A DNA stretch of 64,000 nucleotides from Candidatus Ventrousia excrementavium (GTDB lineage: Bacteria; Bacillota; Clostridia; Oscillospirales; Butyricicoccaceae). The stretch is from contig DVMR01000035.1 in assembly GCA_018714845.1 (NCBI GenBank), positions 1-64,000 on the forward strand, in the 5' to 3' direction. Positions 14,261 to 23,010 of the stretch are shown here, in pieces. Each line of letters opens with the position of its first letter. The stretch's first letter is position 1. The notes beneath the pieces were generated by a model, which did no database searches, was not told where the DNA came from, and saw nothing but the letters and a program-made list of their open reading frames with translations. A program made the position numbers and the translations under genes.

Positions 14261-15391
14261 TTATACCAGATGCTCTTCAATCAGGCCGCGGCACGGCTTT
14301 CCTTTTTGTGCGCCGCGTCCGTAGCGCCGGGCGGCATAAATATAGGCTTCCAGGTTCTCGCGCGGGGTGCCAAGCGGCACCTCACATCCAACGGCGAGCG
14401 AGTATCCGCAGGGGCTGTCACTCCCTTTGATCAGGCACTGCTTGACAGACTCGATGACATCGTCAATGGTTCCGTTGCGCAGTACGGTCGTCGGCGGGAC
14501 GTTACCCGAGATTTTCATTTTGTCCCCCACCGTCTGTTTAAGCTCGGCCAGGTCCTCGCAGTTGTCCACGCTGAAGGACGGGAATCCCAGCTCAGCCAGG
14601 TCGTTCCAGATATGCTTTGTCCGGCCGCAGATATGAATGCCCGGCACAGAGCCGGTGATTTTTTTGATGCCTGCCAGAAGGTCGGCCATGTGGGGCTTGG
14701 AAAACTCGCGGAACATGCGGTCTGAAATCAGATTGGCCGACGTCGCAGGGTCGGCCAGTCCGACGGGAATGGTCCCAAACTCATTGCAGTTGTATTCGAC
14801 CCATTTCAGCGTACACTGCACGGCAAAATCGAGCAGCCGATGCGCGTTTTTCTTATCGCGAATCATATCGCGCAGGAAAAGTTCGGGCTGCCGGATGGAG
14901 ATGGCAGTGGTCATCGGGCCAGCGCCCCCCGTCACAACCATGCACTTTCCGCCCATGCGTTCGCGGATATCGCGCGCCCGCTGCATCTTTTCCTGCAGGT
15001 ACGGGTTGGTCTCGGGGTCAAAAACCAGCTCGTCGAGCATGGAGTAATCTTTGAGAACAAAGTCAGTCAGGTAATCGGTGTCATTTTCAGGATAAACAGC
15101 CTTTGAACCAAGCGCCTCTCCGACACCGCGCAGCGACAGGTTGGTGTTGGCGGCCATGCCGCTGCCGCAAAACTCAGCCCTGACCTTTTCGGCAAGCTCA
15201 AACTGAATGTCAAGGGAGCGGCGGTATTGGCCGGGTGTATAGCCGTACAGCCGGACGAGCGAGTACGCGTTGCCCAGGGTAAAGGGAATGCGGTCGACCT
15301 CCTGTCCCATGGCGTACGCTTTCATGCGTTCGGCGTTGGTCATGGTGTCGGGATAATTTTCCATCTCGCGCTTGAGCGTCTGATAATCCAT
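14261..15391 (-). CDS. UroD-fold corrinoid methyltransferase
   Basis: 376-aa MtaA/MtbA/CmuA-like protein. The zinc-type motif H253-x-C255 (GIHICG) with a downstream C336 (AVGCEVP) is intact, so it is probably an active zinc methyltransferase that moves methyl to or from the corrinoid protein encoded next. GGGGAGG precedes ATG 15391. First enzyme after the MetQNI-like importer genes (22 bases from the permease stop), which links it to imported substrate. Whether it is the substrate-demethylating or acceptor-methylating partner cannot be told; no MttB- or MtrH-type gene is in the window. Confidence 0.85.
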   Translation of the reverse strand: MDYQTLKREMENYPDTMTNAERMKAYAMGQEVDRIPFTLGNAYSLVRLYGYTPGQYRRSLDIQFELAEKVRAEFCGSGMAANTNLSLRGVGEALGSKAVYPENDTDYLTDFVLKDYSMLDELVFDPETNPYLQEKMQRARDIRERMGGKCMVVTGGAGPMTTAISIRQPELFLRDMIRDKKNAHRLLDFAVQCTLKWVEYNCNEFGTIPVGLADPATSANLISDRMFREFSKPHMADLLAGIKKITGSVPGIHICGRTKHIWNDLAELGFPSFSVDNCEDLAELKQTVGDKMKISGNVPPTTVLRNGTIDDVIESVKQCLIKGSDSPCGYSLAVGCEVPLGTPRENLEAYIYAARRYGRGAQKGKPCRGLIEEHLV

Positions 15392-15413
15392 CGTGATTCC
15401 TCCCCGCGGTGTG

Positions 15414-16076
15414 TTATTTGAGCTTTTTATAGACTGCGTTGCCAATCAGCTGGATAATCTGTACCAGCACGACCAGAATGGCCACTGTCGAATACATGAT
15501 TTGATCGTTGAAGTTGTTGTAGCCGTAGCGGATGGCGATATTGCCCAGCCCGCCGGCGCCTACCATGCCGGCCGCTGTCGTCGCGCCCAGCGCAGCGACC
15601 GTTGCAAAACAGACGACCGATGCGATGCCCGGGATGGATTCGACGATGATGACATGCCAGATGATTTGAAACGTCGACGCGCCGAAGGATTTGGCAGCCT
15701 CGACAGCTTCGCGGCTGACCTCGTCCATGTGACTCTGGATGAGACGTCCCATATACGGCGACATGCTGACGCACAGCGGGAAAATGGCAGCCGGCACACC
15801 GATGGAGGAGCCGGTGAGGAAACGCGTCACAGGGATGAGCGAAACCATTAGGATGACAAAGGGGAAGGAACGGACCAGGTTGATGATGACGTCGATGGTC
15901 CGGTAGACAAAACGATTGGGGCGCAGCCCCTCGGGCCGCGTGACGTGCAGAATGATTGCGATAATCATGCCGACGAAAAAGGAAATGAGTACCGTAAAGA
16001 ACATGATTTGCAGCGTGGTGACAAAGGCAGGCCAAACGACTTCAAAAATATATTGCTGTAATGAAAGCCGCTCCAT
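15414..16076 (-). CDS. MetI-like ABC transporter permease
   Basis: 220-aa inner-membrane protein with about five hydrophobic segments (for example TLQIMFFTVLISFFVGMIIA) and the EAA-type loop EAAKSFGASTFQIIWHVIIVE that contacts the ATPase. Length and order fit the methionine (MetI) permease family. It forms a complex with the adjoining MetN-like ATPase and MetQ-like lipoprotein. AAAGGAGG lies upstream of ATG 16076. Substrate could be methionine or a methylated relative. Confidence 0.88.
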   Translation of the reverse strand: MERLSLQQYIFEVVWPAFVTTLQIMFFTVLISFFVGMIIAIILHVTRPEGLRPNRFVYRTIDVIINLVRSFPFVILMVSLIPVTRFLTGSSIGVPAAIFPLCVSMSPYMGRLIQSHMDEVSREAVEAAKSFGASTFQIIWHVIIVESIPGIASVVCFATVAALGATTAAGMVGAGGLGNIAIRYGYNNFNDQIMYSTVAILVVLVQIIQLIGNAVYKKLK

Positions 16077-16079
16077 GCT

Positions 16080-17039
16080 TTATGATGCCTCCTTTACGGC
16101 GTGCCACAAAAGCTGACGATTGGCAAACATGCCCTTGAGCTGCGCCGCATTTTCATTTTTGACATTAACGGTCACTTCGGTAAACTGCTCACCCTTATAG
16201 GCGCTGGTTCCTGTCGAGAGAATCCGCGCCCCATACTGATTGTACACAGCGGGAATCAAGTCGAGCTGCTGCTCGGCCAGCAGGAAGGAATAGGTGCCGC
16301 CTTCATCGGGGCAGCGCATCCGCTCCTGCCCGAGCAGGGTCAGAAGAGCGTCCGGCTTTTGCAGAAAGACCTCTTTGACGTCGCCGGCAGCGGCAATTTT
16401 TCCGTTTTCCAGAATGGAGATGGTGTCGCACACCTCGCGCACAACGCTCATCTGGTGTGTGACGACGATGATGGTCAGCCCCAGCTTTTGGTTGATTTCG
16501 CGCAGCAGATTGAGAACCGAGCGGGTCGTTTTGGGGTCGAGGGCGCTCGTCGCCTCGTCGCACAGCAGGATTTTTGAGTCAAGCGCCAGGGCGCGCGCGA
16601 TGGCGACGCGCTGCTTCTGCCCGCCCGACAGCACCGAGGGGCGCTCGTCGATTTTTTCTGAAATATCGACGAGTTCTAAAAGCTCGCGCACGCGTTTATC
16701 GACCGTCTGCTTGTCATACTTCCAGCAGTGCATGGGCAGAGCGACATTCTGGTAGACCGTGCGGCGCTCGATGAGAGAAAACTGCTGAAAAATCATGCCG
16801 ATGCCACGGCGCAGTTCGCGAATTTGCTGCTTGGACAGGTCTCGGATTTCGGTTCCGTCGATTTTGAGGCTGCCGCTCTGGTAGTTTTCAAGCCCGTTGA
16901 TGCAGCGCAGAAGAGTCGACTTGCCTGCGCCGCTGCGCCCGACCAGCCCGTAAATTTCGCCGGTGCGGATGTTCAGGCTGATATTTTTCAGCACCTCGAG
17001 TGTGCCGAAGGACTTGCAGAGATTGTGTATTTCGATCAT
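16080..17039 (-). CDS. MetN-like ABC transporter ATPase
   Basis: 319-aa ATPase. Walker A GRSGAGKST (about 36-44), Q-loop IGMIFQQFSL, signature LSGGQKQRVAIARAL, Walker B ILLCDEATSALDP and H-loop VVTHQM are present. The C-terminal 75 residues resemble the NIL domain that senses methionine in MetN, though divergent. It drives import with the downstream permease. ATG 17039 is followed directly by MIEIHNLCKSFG, a normal start. Confidence 0.9.
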   Translation of the reverse strand: MIEIHNLCKSFGTLEVLKNISLNIRTGEIYGLVGRSGAGKSTLLRCINGLENYQSGSLKIDGTEIRDLSKQQIRELRRGIGMIFQQFSLIERRTVYQNVALPMHCWKYDKQTVDKRVRELLELVDISEKIDERPSVLSGGQKQRVAIARALALDSKILLCDEATSALDPKTTRSVLNLLREINQKLGLTIIVVTHQMSVVREVCDTISILENGKIAAAGDVKEVFLQKPDALLTLLGQERMRCPDEGGTYSFLLAEQQLDLIPAVYNQYGARILSTGTSAYKGEQFTEVTVNVKNENAAQLKGMFANRQLLWHAVKEAS

Positions 17040-17131
17040 ATCTGCTCCTCGCTTACTTCTCTGTGATGCGGCAAGGCGGCGAATACCATGCGGTATCCGC
17101 CGGCCCTGCTGAAATCACGGTCGAATGTTTT

Positions 17132-18073
17132 TTAGAAAAGGATTTTCCAGATGGGAACGGGTTCGTTCTTGGCGTTGACAGCCTCGACAAAGGTGTCGCT
17201 CGTCATGGCGTCCATTAAATCAGAGACCCACTGGGCGTCCTTGTCATCGCCGCGCACGGCGATGATCTGGGGATAGGCGGCCGCCCCTTCGTCGAACAGC
17301 TTGAGCAGATTGCACTCGTACTTCTGTGTCGAGTTATTGGAATAGAAAACCATGGCCAAGTCGACGTCGCCGTCCACCGCGGCGTAGCGGGCGAACATCG
17401 AAACCTCGACAAACTCAAGCTCCTTGGGGTTCTCTTCAATGTCGAACAGGGTGTAGTACGAACCCTCAGGGATTTCTTTCAGGGTAATCCAGCCGATGGA
17501 TTCCAAGTCTTCGAGGTTGACCGACAGATTACTGGCGTCATCAGCAACAGCGATGGATGCACCGTTAGGGACCTCGTCAAGCGACGCGTATTTTTTGGAA
17601 ACAATGGCGTCAATGCTCGAAATCAGATACGGCTCGCAGGCATACAGGTCTGTACCGTTGGATGCATTGTAGGCTTCGAGATAGGGCAGATGCTGGATGC
17701 AGTTAGCGTCAATCGAGCCCTCGATGAGAGCAGTGTTGCAGACGACGGGGTCATCAAACATCTTGATTTCGACTTCGTAGCCCCATTCACCCATCATTTC
17801 AGGGAGAAAATATGTAAAGTCTTCAAAAGTAGAGGTAATGCCCAGAATGATCTTCTGTTTATTGGGGTCAGCCTGGCGCGTCTCCTCATCCGAGCTTTCA
17901 GGCTGTGCGGTGTCGTCTGTCCCCTGGTTTTCGTTCTGCGTCTCGTTTTGGCCCTCGTTCTGTGTCTGATCTGTCTCTGTACTGCTGTCCTGCGGCTGGG
18001 TTTCGCTGGCACAGCCAGCCAACAGGCCGACAAGTGTCATCACGGCGAGCATCAGGCATAAAAGTTTTTTCAT
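17132..18073 (-). CDS. MetQ/NlpA-family substrate-binding lipoprotein
   Basis: 313-aa lipoprotein. Signal sequence with lipobox LLAGC (C about 21), then an unusually Gln/Asn/Glu-rich linker to residue 70, then the NlpA fold with CIQHLPYLEAYN, the family's substrate-side motif. First gene of the methyl-transfer operon; AAAGGAG precedes ATG 18073. It captures substrate outside the membrane for the MetN/MetI-like pair. Family members mostly bind methionine, but context with corrinoid enzymes allows other methylated ligands. Confidence 0.9.
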   Translation of the reverse strand: MKKLLCLMLAVMTLVGLLAGCASETQPQDSSTETDQTQNEGQNETQNENQGTDDTAQPESSDEETRQADPNKQKIILGITSTFEDFTYFLPEMMGEWGYEVEIKMFDDPVVCNTALIEGSIDANCIQHLPYLEAYNASNGTDLYACEPYLISSIDAIVSKKYASLDEVPNGASIAVADDASNLSVNLEDLESIGWITLKEIPEGSYYTLFDIEENPKELEFVEVSMFARYAAVDGDVDLAMVFYSNNSTQKYECNLLKLFDEGAAAYPQIIAVRGDDKDAQWVSDLMDAMTSDTFVEAVNAKNEPVPIWKILF

Positions 18074-18099
18074 GGTTGATCTCCTTTGGTTTTTTTATC

Positions 18100-18118
18100 T
18101 TAAAGGATTTCCCTTTAA
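18100..18118. promoter_or_regulatory. Inverted repeat upstream of the MetQ-like gene
   Basis: TTAAAGG (18100-18106) and CCTTTAA (18112-18118) lie 27 bases from the start codon and could be an operator. The rest of 18119-18405 is AT-rich, should contain the operon promoter, and shows no gene. I looked for the GC-rich helices of SAM riboswitches and saw none. Confidence 0.4.
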
Positions 18119-18405
18119 AATCAACTGGAATATTTATGCTTGCTATGTATATTTATTTAATTCGACATACTGCCTTGATGCTCTGCAGATGGTTTATAGA
18201 TTTGGTATATAAAACGGATTTTCATTTATTTTCAATGATTTTTGGCATTTTTCGCAGCATCCATTATTATATTGGGTTTTTATAAAATTGCAATAGATTT
18301 CTGACATTTATTCAAACAATCAAACAGGTACAGACATATTATCACTTTGGCCTATATCTCCTGGCGTCCGGACGCAGAAAAAACGGACAGGGATAGGCAT
18401 ACGAA

Positions 18406-18427
18406 AAGCCGGCCTTTGGGCCGGCTT
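18406..18427. terminator. Terminator of the 28318-18496 operon
   Basis: AAGCCGGCC/GGCCGGCTT with a four-base loop; on the minus strand it is followed by TTTTC. It ends transcription from the UroD-fold gene at 18496 before the MetQ operon promoter. Confidence 0.75.
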
Positions 18428-18495
18428 CTTTGCATTGGCTTTCTTAGACACTGCCCGGTGGCAGTATGCAAAGAGCGGAGATGCGGCGGTACGTA

Positions 18496-19521
18496 TTAGC
18501 TTTCCTGCTGGCAGACTTTTTTTAAGTGCGCCAGCATGGCCTGTTCGTTTTCAAGAGGCGTTTTCATTCCAAGGCCGCAGGCAGGGGCCAAAATATCGAC
18601 GCCGCTTTTCAGGCAGGATGCTGTCATGACGCTGATTTTCTGCGGGTCGCCGAACTCCAGCCCATAGGTGCTGATATTGCCCATCAGCACACGGCCGGGC
18701 AGATTTTCACGCGCCTCGCGCATGGGGACAATGGCATCAAAGCTGAGCGCGTGGCTGCTGATGCAGCTGGCCTGTCTGTAAACAGGGCTCATCTGGCCGC
18801 AGATGTGAACGATGGTGCCGACGCCCTCTTGCCGGAAGCGCTCGACCAGACGGTTGAGACAGGGGACGGCAAACTCGGCGAAGTATTTGGGCCCCAATAT
18901 CTCACCCGTACCGCTGGGGTCAGAAATGGCAATGACATCCGCACCCGCCGCAATCTGGGCCAGACCGAACTGCATCAGCTGCTCTGTTATAAAGTCCATA
19001 TAGGCGTGAGCCTGGCTGTTTTTTTTGCGCAGCTCCCGGTAAAAGGTTGTGGGCTCCAAAAGCGAGGCCGCCGTGCTGACCGGACCGCTGAGGTTGCCGA
19101 TGACCGGAACGTCAGGGCACTGCTCCTTAAGCAGGGAGATGGCCTGAAGCACAACGCCTGCACGGCCTTTTGTTACATCCATGACAGGCAGCCGGTCGGC
19201 CTCGTCTACCGACTGGATGACACAGCCCACAACGTGCGGCTCGTAAATCCGGCTGCCCAAATCAATCTGGGCACCCATGGCCTCGGCCTCGACCGTCATG
19301 CAAAAGGGAACCCCCACATTTTCAAAACAGCCGAAATCGTAGACCGCTTTTGCCAGCGCGGCCATCTGCCGCGCGTCGCAGTGGGCCTGCGGCAGCGACA
19401 CACCGCAGGCGTCCATCAGCGCCGATGTCACCATGTTCATCATACCGCCCGGACAGATGCAGGCCGGCCGGTCGGTCTTTTTCTGCTCTAATATGCGCAA
19501 AAGACGCTCTTTTTCTGTCAT
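18496..19521 (-). CDS. UroD-fold corrinoid methyltransferase (MtaA/CmuA-like)
   Basis: 341-aa protein with an intact zinc-type motif: H239-x-C241 (VHICG) and C315 (LAPACGLG). N-terminus MTEKERLLRILEQKKTDRP is the family's standard start. AAAGGAAC precedes ATG 19521. It is the last gene of the sugar-type ABC operon, 13 bases after the MATE gene. It can be expected to work with a corrinoid carrier, the only visible candidate being the one at 13581. Confidence 0.85.
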   Translation of the reverse strand: MTEKERLLRILEQKKTDRPACICPGGMMNMVTSALMDACGVSLPQAHCDARQMAALAKAVYDFGCFENVGVPFCMTVEAEAMGAQIDLGSRIYEPHVVGCVIQSVDEADRLPVMDVTKGRAGVVLQAISLLKEQCPDVPVIGNLSGPVSTAASLLEPTTFYRELRKKNSQAHAYMDFITEQLMQFGLAQIAAGADVIAISDPSGTGEILGPKYFAEFAVPCLNRLVERFRQEGVGTIVHICGQMSPVYRQASCISSHALSFDAIVPMREARENLPGRVLMGNISTYGLEFGDPQKISVMTASCLKSGVDILAPACGLGMKTPLENEQAMLAHLKKVCQQES

Positions 19522-19534
19522 TATGCTGTTCCTT

Positions 19535-20923
19535 TCACTGCATTGTCTCCGCGGCGGACTCTGCCACCGGTCTGCCGGCAATGCGATAAATGCCCCTATT
19601 CATCCATTTTTTGCTTTTCCAGCGGCCGAACATGATGGCGCCGCGGACACATTCGTCAATGCCTGCAACAATCCAGATGCCGACCGTGCCCCAAGCTGTC
19701 AGGTGGACCGAGAGCCATGAGCCGCCGACGGCAATGACCCACATGCAGCAGGCGGCAATAAAAACGGGAACGCTGACATCTCCTGCCCCGCGCAGTCCGC
19801 CGACCAGCACCACATTGACCGCGCGGCCCACTTCAACGACGACATTGGCCCACATCAGGTGCCTGCCGATTTCGATAACCTGCGGATTTTGTGTGAAGAT
19901 GCTGAAAAGCTGGTCAGAAAATACGCAGGCAATCAGGCTGATGGCGCCGGTTTCCAGCACCGACAGCTTTAGGCCGCGCATACATTCGCCGTTTGCCTGC
20001 CCGTATTGGCCCGCGCCGATTCGGTGGCCGATCATCAGCTGTGTCGCTGAAGCAATAGCGTTGGTGAACAGCTGGAAAAAGGCGGCGATATTGAGCAGAT
20101 AGGTCCGCGCCACGATATCGGTTTCGCTCAGGTAATGCAGTACAATGCCGGTGATAATCAGCTGCGTGATATTGTAATTGGCCGAATCAAAAATGCTGGG
20201 AACGCCCAGCGCAAAAATGCTCTTGACGTCAGCCATCCGGATTGCGCGGATGCAGCGGAATACAGCCGGGCTTTCAATCCGGGTAAAGTATACCACAGTG
20301 AGCAGAACGCTGCAAACCACCTTTGCAATTAGCGTGGCAATGGCTGCGCCTGCAACGCCCATGGGCGGAAGGCCCAGCAGGCCCAGGACCATAATCATGT
20401 CCAGCACCAGATTGAGCACGCCCATGCTGGCTGAAATATACATCGAAACCCGCGTTTCGCCATGACTGTACAGAATGCTGCTGATGGCGCCCTGATACGC
20501 GTCAAGCACAATGCCCCAGGCCAGAATCCCCAGATAAGCTGACGCCATGGCGAAAAGCTCGCCCTGGGCGCCCAGCATCTGCAGAAAAGCATCGTGAAAA
20601 ACAAGGACCACAGCCGAAATGACGACGCCAAAGGACGTGTTGAGCAGGATGCACAGCAGACCGGTCTGCGAAGCTCTTTCACGGTTACCCCGGCCCAGAT
20701 ACTGGGCGACCAGAATGCTTGTCGCGCCGCAGACCACGCTGAAAATCAGGCTGCAGAGCGAGGTAATCTGACACGCCGTGCTGACGGCGCTCGACGCGAG
20801 GTCGCTCACCCGGCTTAAAACATAAACGTCGATGAAGCCCAGAAGGATTCCCAAAATATTGCTGACAAAGATGGGCCATGCCAGCTGAAACAGCCGAAGC
20901 TCTTTTTTCTCTGCGGTGTGCAA
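19535..20923 (-). CDS. MATE-family efflux transporter
   Basis: 462-aa membrane protein with about 12 hydrophobic segments in the two-fold MATE layout, starting near LFQLAWPIFVSNILG. It exports organic cations or other small molecules using an ion gradient. TTG at 20923 is chosen because it gives the normal family length and follows the ATPase stop; the ribosome site there is weak, and the longer frame upstream overlaps the ATPase gene and is out of character. In this operon it may remove a demethylated product, which is inference. Confidence 0.85.
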   Translation of the reverse strand: MHTAEKKELRLFQLAWPIFVSNILGILLGFIDVYVLSRVSDLASSAVSTACQITSLCSLIFSVVCGATSILVAQYLGRGNRERASQTGLLCILLNTSFGVVISAVVLVFHDAFLQMLGAQGELFAMASAYLGILAWGIVLDAYQGAISSILYSHGETRVSMYISASMGVLNLVLDMIMVLGLLGLPPMGVAGAAIATLIAKVVCSVLLTVVYFTRIESPAVFRCIRAIRMADVKSIFALGVPSIFDSANYNITQLIITGIVLHYLSETDIVARTYLLNIAAFFQLFTNAIASATQLMIGHRIGAGQYGQANGECMRGLKLSVLETGAISLIACVFSDQLFSIFTQNPQVIEIGRHLMWANVVVEVGRAVNVVLVGGLRGAGDVSVPVFIAACCMWVIAVGGSWLSVHLTAWGTVGIWIVAGIDECVRGAIMFGRWKSKKWMNRGIYRIAGRPVAESAAETMQ

Positions 20924-20972
20924 GGTGTCACATCCAGTTTCAGTGATTTTGCGGCATCTGTCAGGACGTACA

Positions 20973-22064
20973 TCACAGGCGAGCCTGTGATTCGGCGTCA
21001 AACAGATGCACCTTGCTTTTGTCCAGAAACAGCTCCAGGCTTTCGCCCACTTTGGCGCGCACGGACAGGGGAGCCATGACGCGCAGCGCGTGCCCGTGAA
21101 AATCGCCGACCAGCAGAAGCCTGCCGCCCAGGTTTTCATAGCGGTCCAGCACACAGCGGATGGGCTGCAGGTCCCTGCCCGTTCTGCTGACCAGCAGGTC
21201 TTCGGGCCGGATGCCGGCAATCACCTGCTGTCCGTCGCGCGGCAGCAGCGCGGCCTGGTACTGGGGCAGGTCCAGCTGAAAAGCGCCGCAGTCGAGGACC
21301 GCCCGGCCCTGCCGGACCTGCACCGCCGCCGGAATCAGGTTGATTTTTGGCGAGCCGACAAAGCTCGCGACAAACAGACTGGCCGGCTGGTCATAGATTT
21401 GCTGCGGCGTGCCCAGCTGTTCAATCGTGCCGTTTTTCATCACAGCGACCCGGGTGGCCATGGTCATGGCGTCGACCTGGTCGTGCGTCACATAAACAAA
21501 GGGGACGTGCAGCCGGTGAAACAGGCTGAGAATTTCGGGGCGCAGCCGGGTGCGCAGGCCGTCATCCAGGTTGGACAGCGGCTCGTCAAATAAATACAGC
21601 TTGCATTCGCCGGCCATGGCGCGCCCCATGGCGACACGCTGCCGCTCGCCGCCTGAGAGCATGTGGGGCTTTTTGCCCAAATGCCGGCCAATGTCAAGAA
21701 TGCCCGACACCTTTTCCACTGCCTGGGTCCGTTCTTTCCGCTTCATATGAGCGACCTCGAGGGCGAAGGTCAGGTTTTTGCGAATGCTCATGTGCGGATA
21801 AAGCGCGTAGTTCTGAAAGACCATGCCGATGCCGCGCTGCTGCGGCTCCAGTGCCGTGACGTCCTGCCCGTCAATATACACCTGACCCTCTGAAGGGCGG
21901 ACGAGACCTGAGATAATGCGCAGAAGCGTGGTCTTGCCGCAGCCTGAGGGCCCCAGAAGCACCAGAAACTCATCGCAGCCGACATCCAGGCTGATGTCCC
22001 GCACGGCGGGGCGGTCGCTGTCTTTATACTGCTTGCTGATATGGCTCAAGGTCAATCCTGTCAT
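20973..22064 (-). CDS. UgpC/MsmK-type ABC transporter ATPase
   Basis: 363-aa ATPase of CUT1-type importers. Walker A GPSGCGKTT, Q-loop MVFQNYALYP, signature LSGGERQRVAMGRAM, Walker B LYLFDEPLSNLD and a C-terminal TOBE/MalK-type regulatory region (about 235-363, AGIRPEDL). ATG 22064 gives the usual N-terminus; GTG 22073 is an alternative. It is the ATPase inside the same operon as the permeases, while a second ATPase of the same type lies at 28571. Confidence 0.9.
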   Translation of the reverse strand: MTGLTLSHISKQYKDSDRPAVRDISLDVGCDEFLVLLGPSGCGKTTLLRIISGLVRPSEGQVYIDGQDVTALEPQQRGIGMVFQNYALYPHMSIRKNLTFALEVAHMKRKERTQAVEKVSGILDIGRHLGKKPHMLSGGERQRVAMGRAMAGECKLYLFDEPLSNLDDGLRTRLRPEILSLFHRLHVPFVYVTHDQVDAMTMATRVAVMKNGTIEQLGTPQQIYDQPASLFVASFVGSPKINLIPAAVQVRQGRAVLDCGAFQLDLPQYQAALLPRDGQQVIAGIRPEDLLVSRTGRDLQPIRCVLDRYENLGGRLLLVGDFHGHALRVMAPLSVRAKVGESLELFLDKSKVHLFDAESQARL

Positions 22065-22074
22065 TGCGACCACC

Positions 22075-23010
22075 CTATACCCTTAAATCTTTGATGCGCC
22101 GCACTTCATCCTCAGAGCATCCTGCCTCGGAATAGCGGGCCTTTTCGTAGATGGCGTGCAGCTCCTGATAACATTCCTCCTGCGGCAGCGCCACGAGCTG
22201 CTCAATTTCCGCCGGCGCCAGCCATTCGGGAATGGCCTGGCCCCGTCCGCGGCGATGGTTGATGCATTTGCGGTAAATCCGCCGCACTTTGGCCTCGGGT
22301 GAGAAGTCGAGCAGCCGTTCTTTTGTGCCCGCCGAGCCGCTCAGCCGCGTCTCGCGGTCCGCAGTATTGCGCGCTGCAGTGCGGCCGGCTTCCGGCCGCG
22401 CGCGGAGAATAAGACGGCGCGCCAGACTGACAAGGCCCATAACGCACAATACGAGGAGCAGCAGCACGCCGATGATGATGAGCACGGTCTGTACGCTGTT
22501 GATCAGATTTTCCCAGGGGGAATCGCTCTGCGCCGCAATCTGGTTCATGGCGCCCAGCAGGTCCGTATTGCTCTGAACAGTCAGCTCGTCGCGGCCCAAG
22601 CCGTCTGTTTCAAAAACCGCGCCGAAAATGGCGCCCAGACAGTAAAGAAACAGGGTTTTGAGCTTGTCGAGCAGCGTTCCACTGTAAATTTCGCGGACCA
22701 GAGCCATGCCAATCAGGGTCATGACGAGAAAGACTGCCAGATACAGCGCGCCGGTCTGCGCGATCTTCTTTTGGGGCAGGGAATAGACGCGCATGTTGTC
22801 GGTCACAAACTTCTGCTGGCGGTGAAAATAACCGTGCAGAAAAAAGTGCAGAATGCCGAAAAGCGTGATGATTTCGCCGAACACAATCGTGCGTGGAGAG
22901 CCGGAAATACGCCCGATGACCTGTGAGGCCACGGCGACAACGCCGATTGTGACATGAAAGCTGCGCATGGAACTGCGCACCCACAGCCGGGCCAGTGCAT
23001 TACCTGCCAT
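22075..23010 (-). CDS. Membrane protein with DUF4129-like C-terminus
   Basis: 311-aa protein. Several hydrophobic segments in residues 1-130 and one near 200 (VLIIIGVLLLLVLCVMGLVS), then a basic cytoplasmic tail with VRRIYRKCINHRRGRGQAIP and EWLAPAEIEQLV, resembling the DUF4129 domain usually encoded with MoxR and DUF58. ATG 23010 has GGGAGGTGG upstream and overlaps the DUF58 gene end by 11 bases, indicating coupling. Function unknown beyond belonging to this module. Confidence 0.7.
   Translation of the reverse strand: MAGNALARLWVRSSMRSFHVTIGVVAVASQVIGRISGSPRTIVFGEIITLFGILHFFLHGYFHRQQKFVTDNMRVYSLPQKKIAQTGALYLAVFLVMTLIGMALVREIYSGTLLDKLKTLFLYCLGAIFGAVFETDGLGRDELTVQSNTDLLGAMNQIAAQSDSPWENLINSVQTVLIIIGVLLLLVLCVMGLVSLARRLILRARPEAGRTAARNTADRETRLSGSAGTKERLLDFSPEAKVRRIYRKCINHRRGRGQAIPEWLAPAEIEQLVALPQEECYQELHAIYEKARYSEAGCSEDEVRRIKDLRV

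Noticed and set aside
18074-18405. SAM riboswitch upstream of the MetQ-like operon
   Set aside because: Expected because of the methionine-type transporter, but the region is AT-rich and none of the GC-rich helices of SAM-I or SAM-II are seen.
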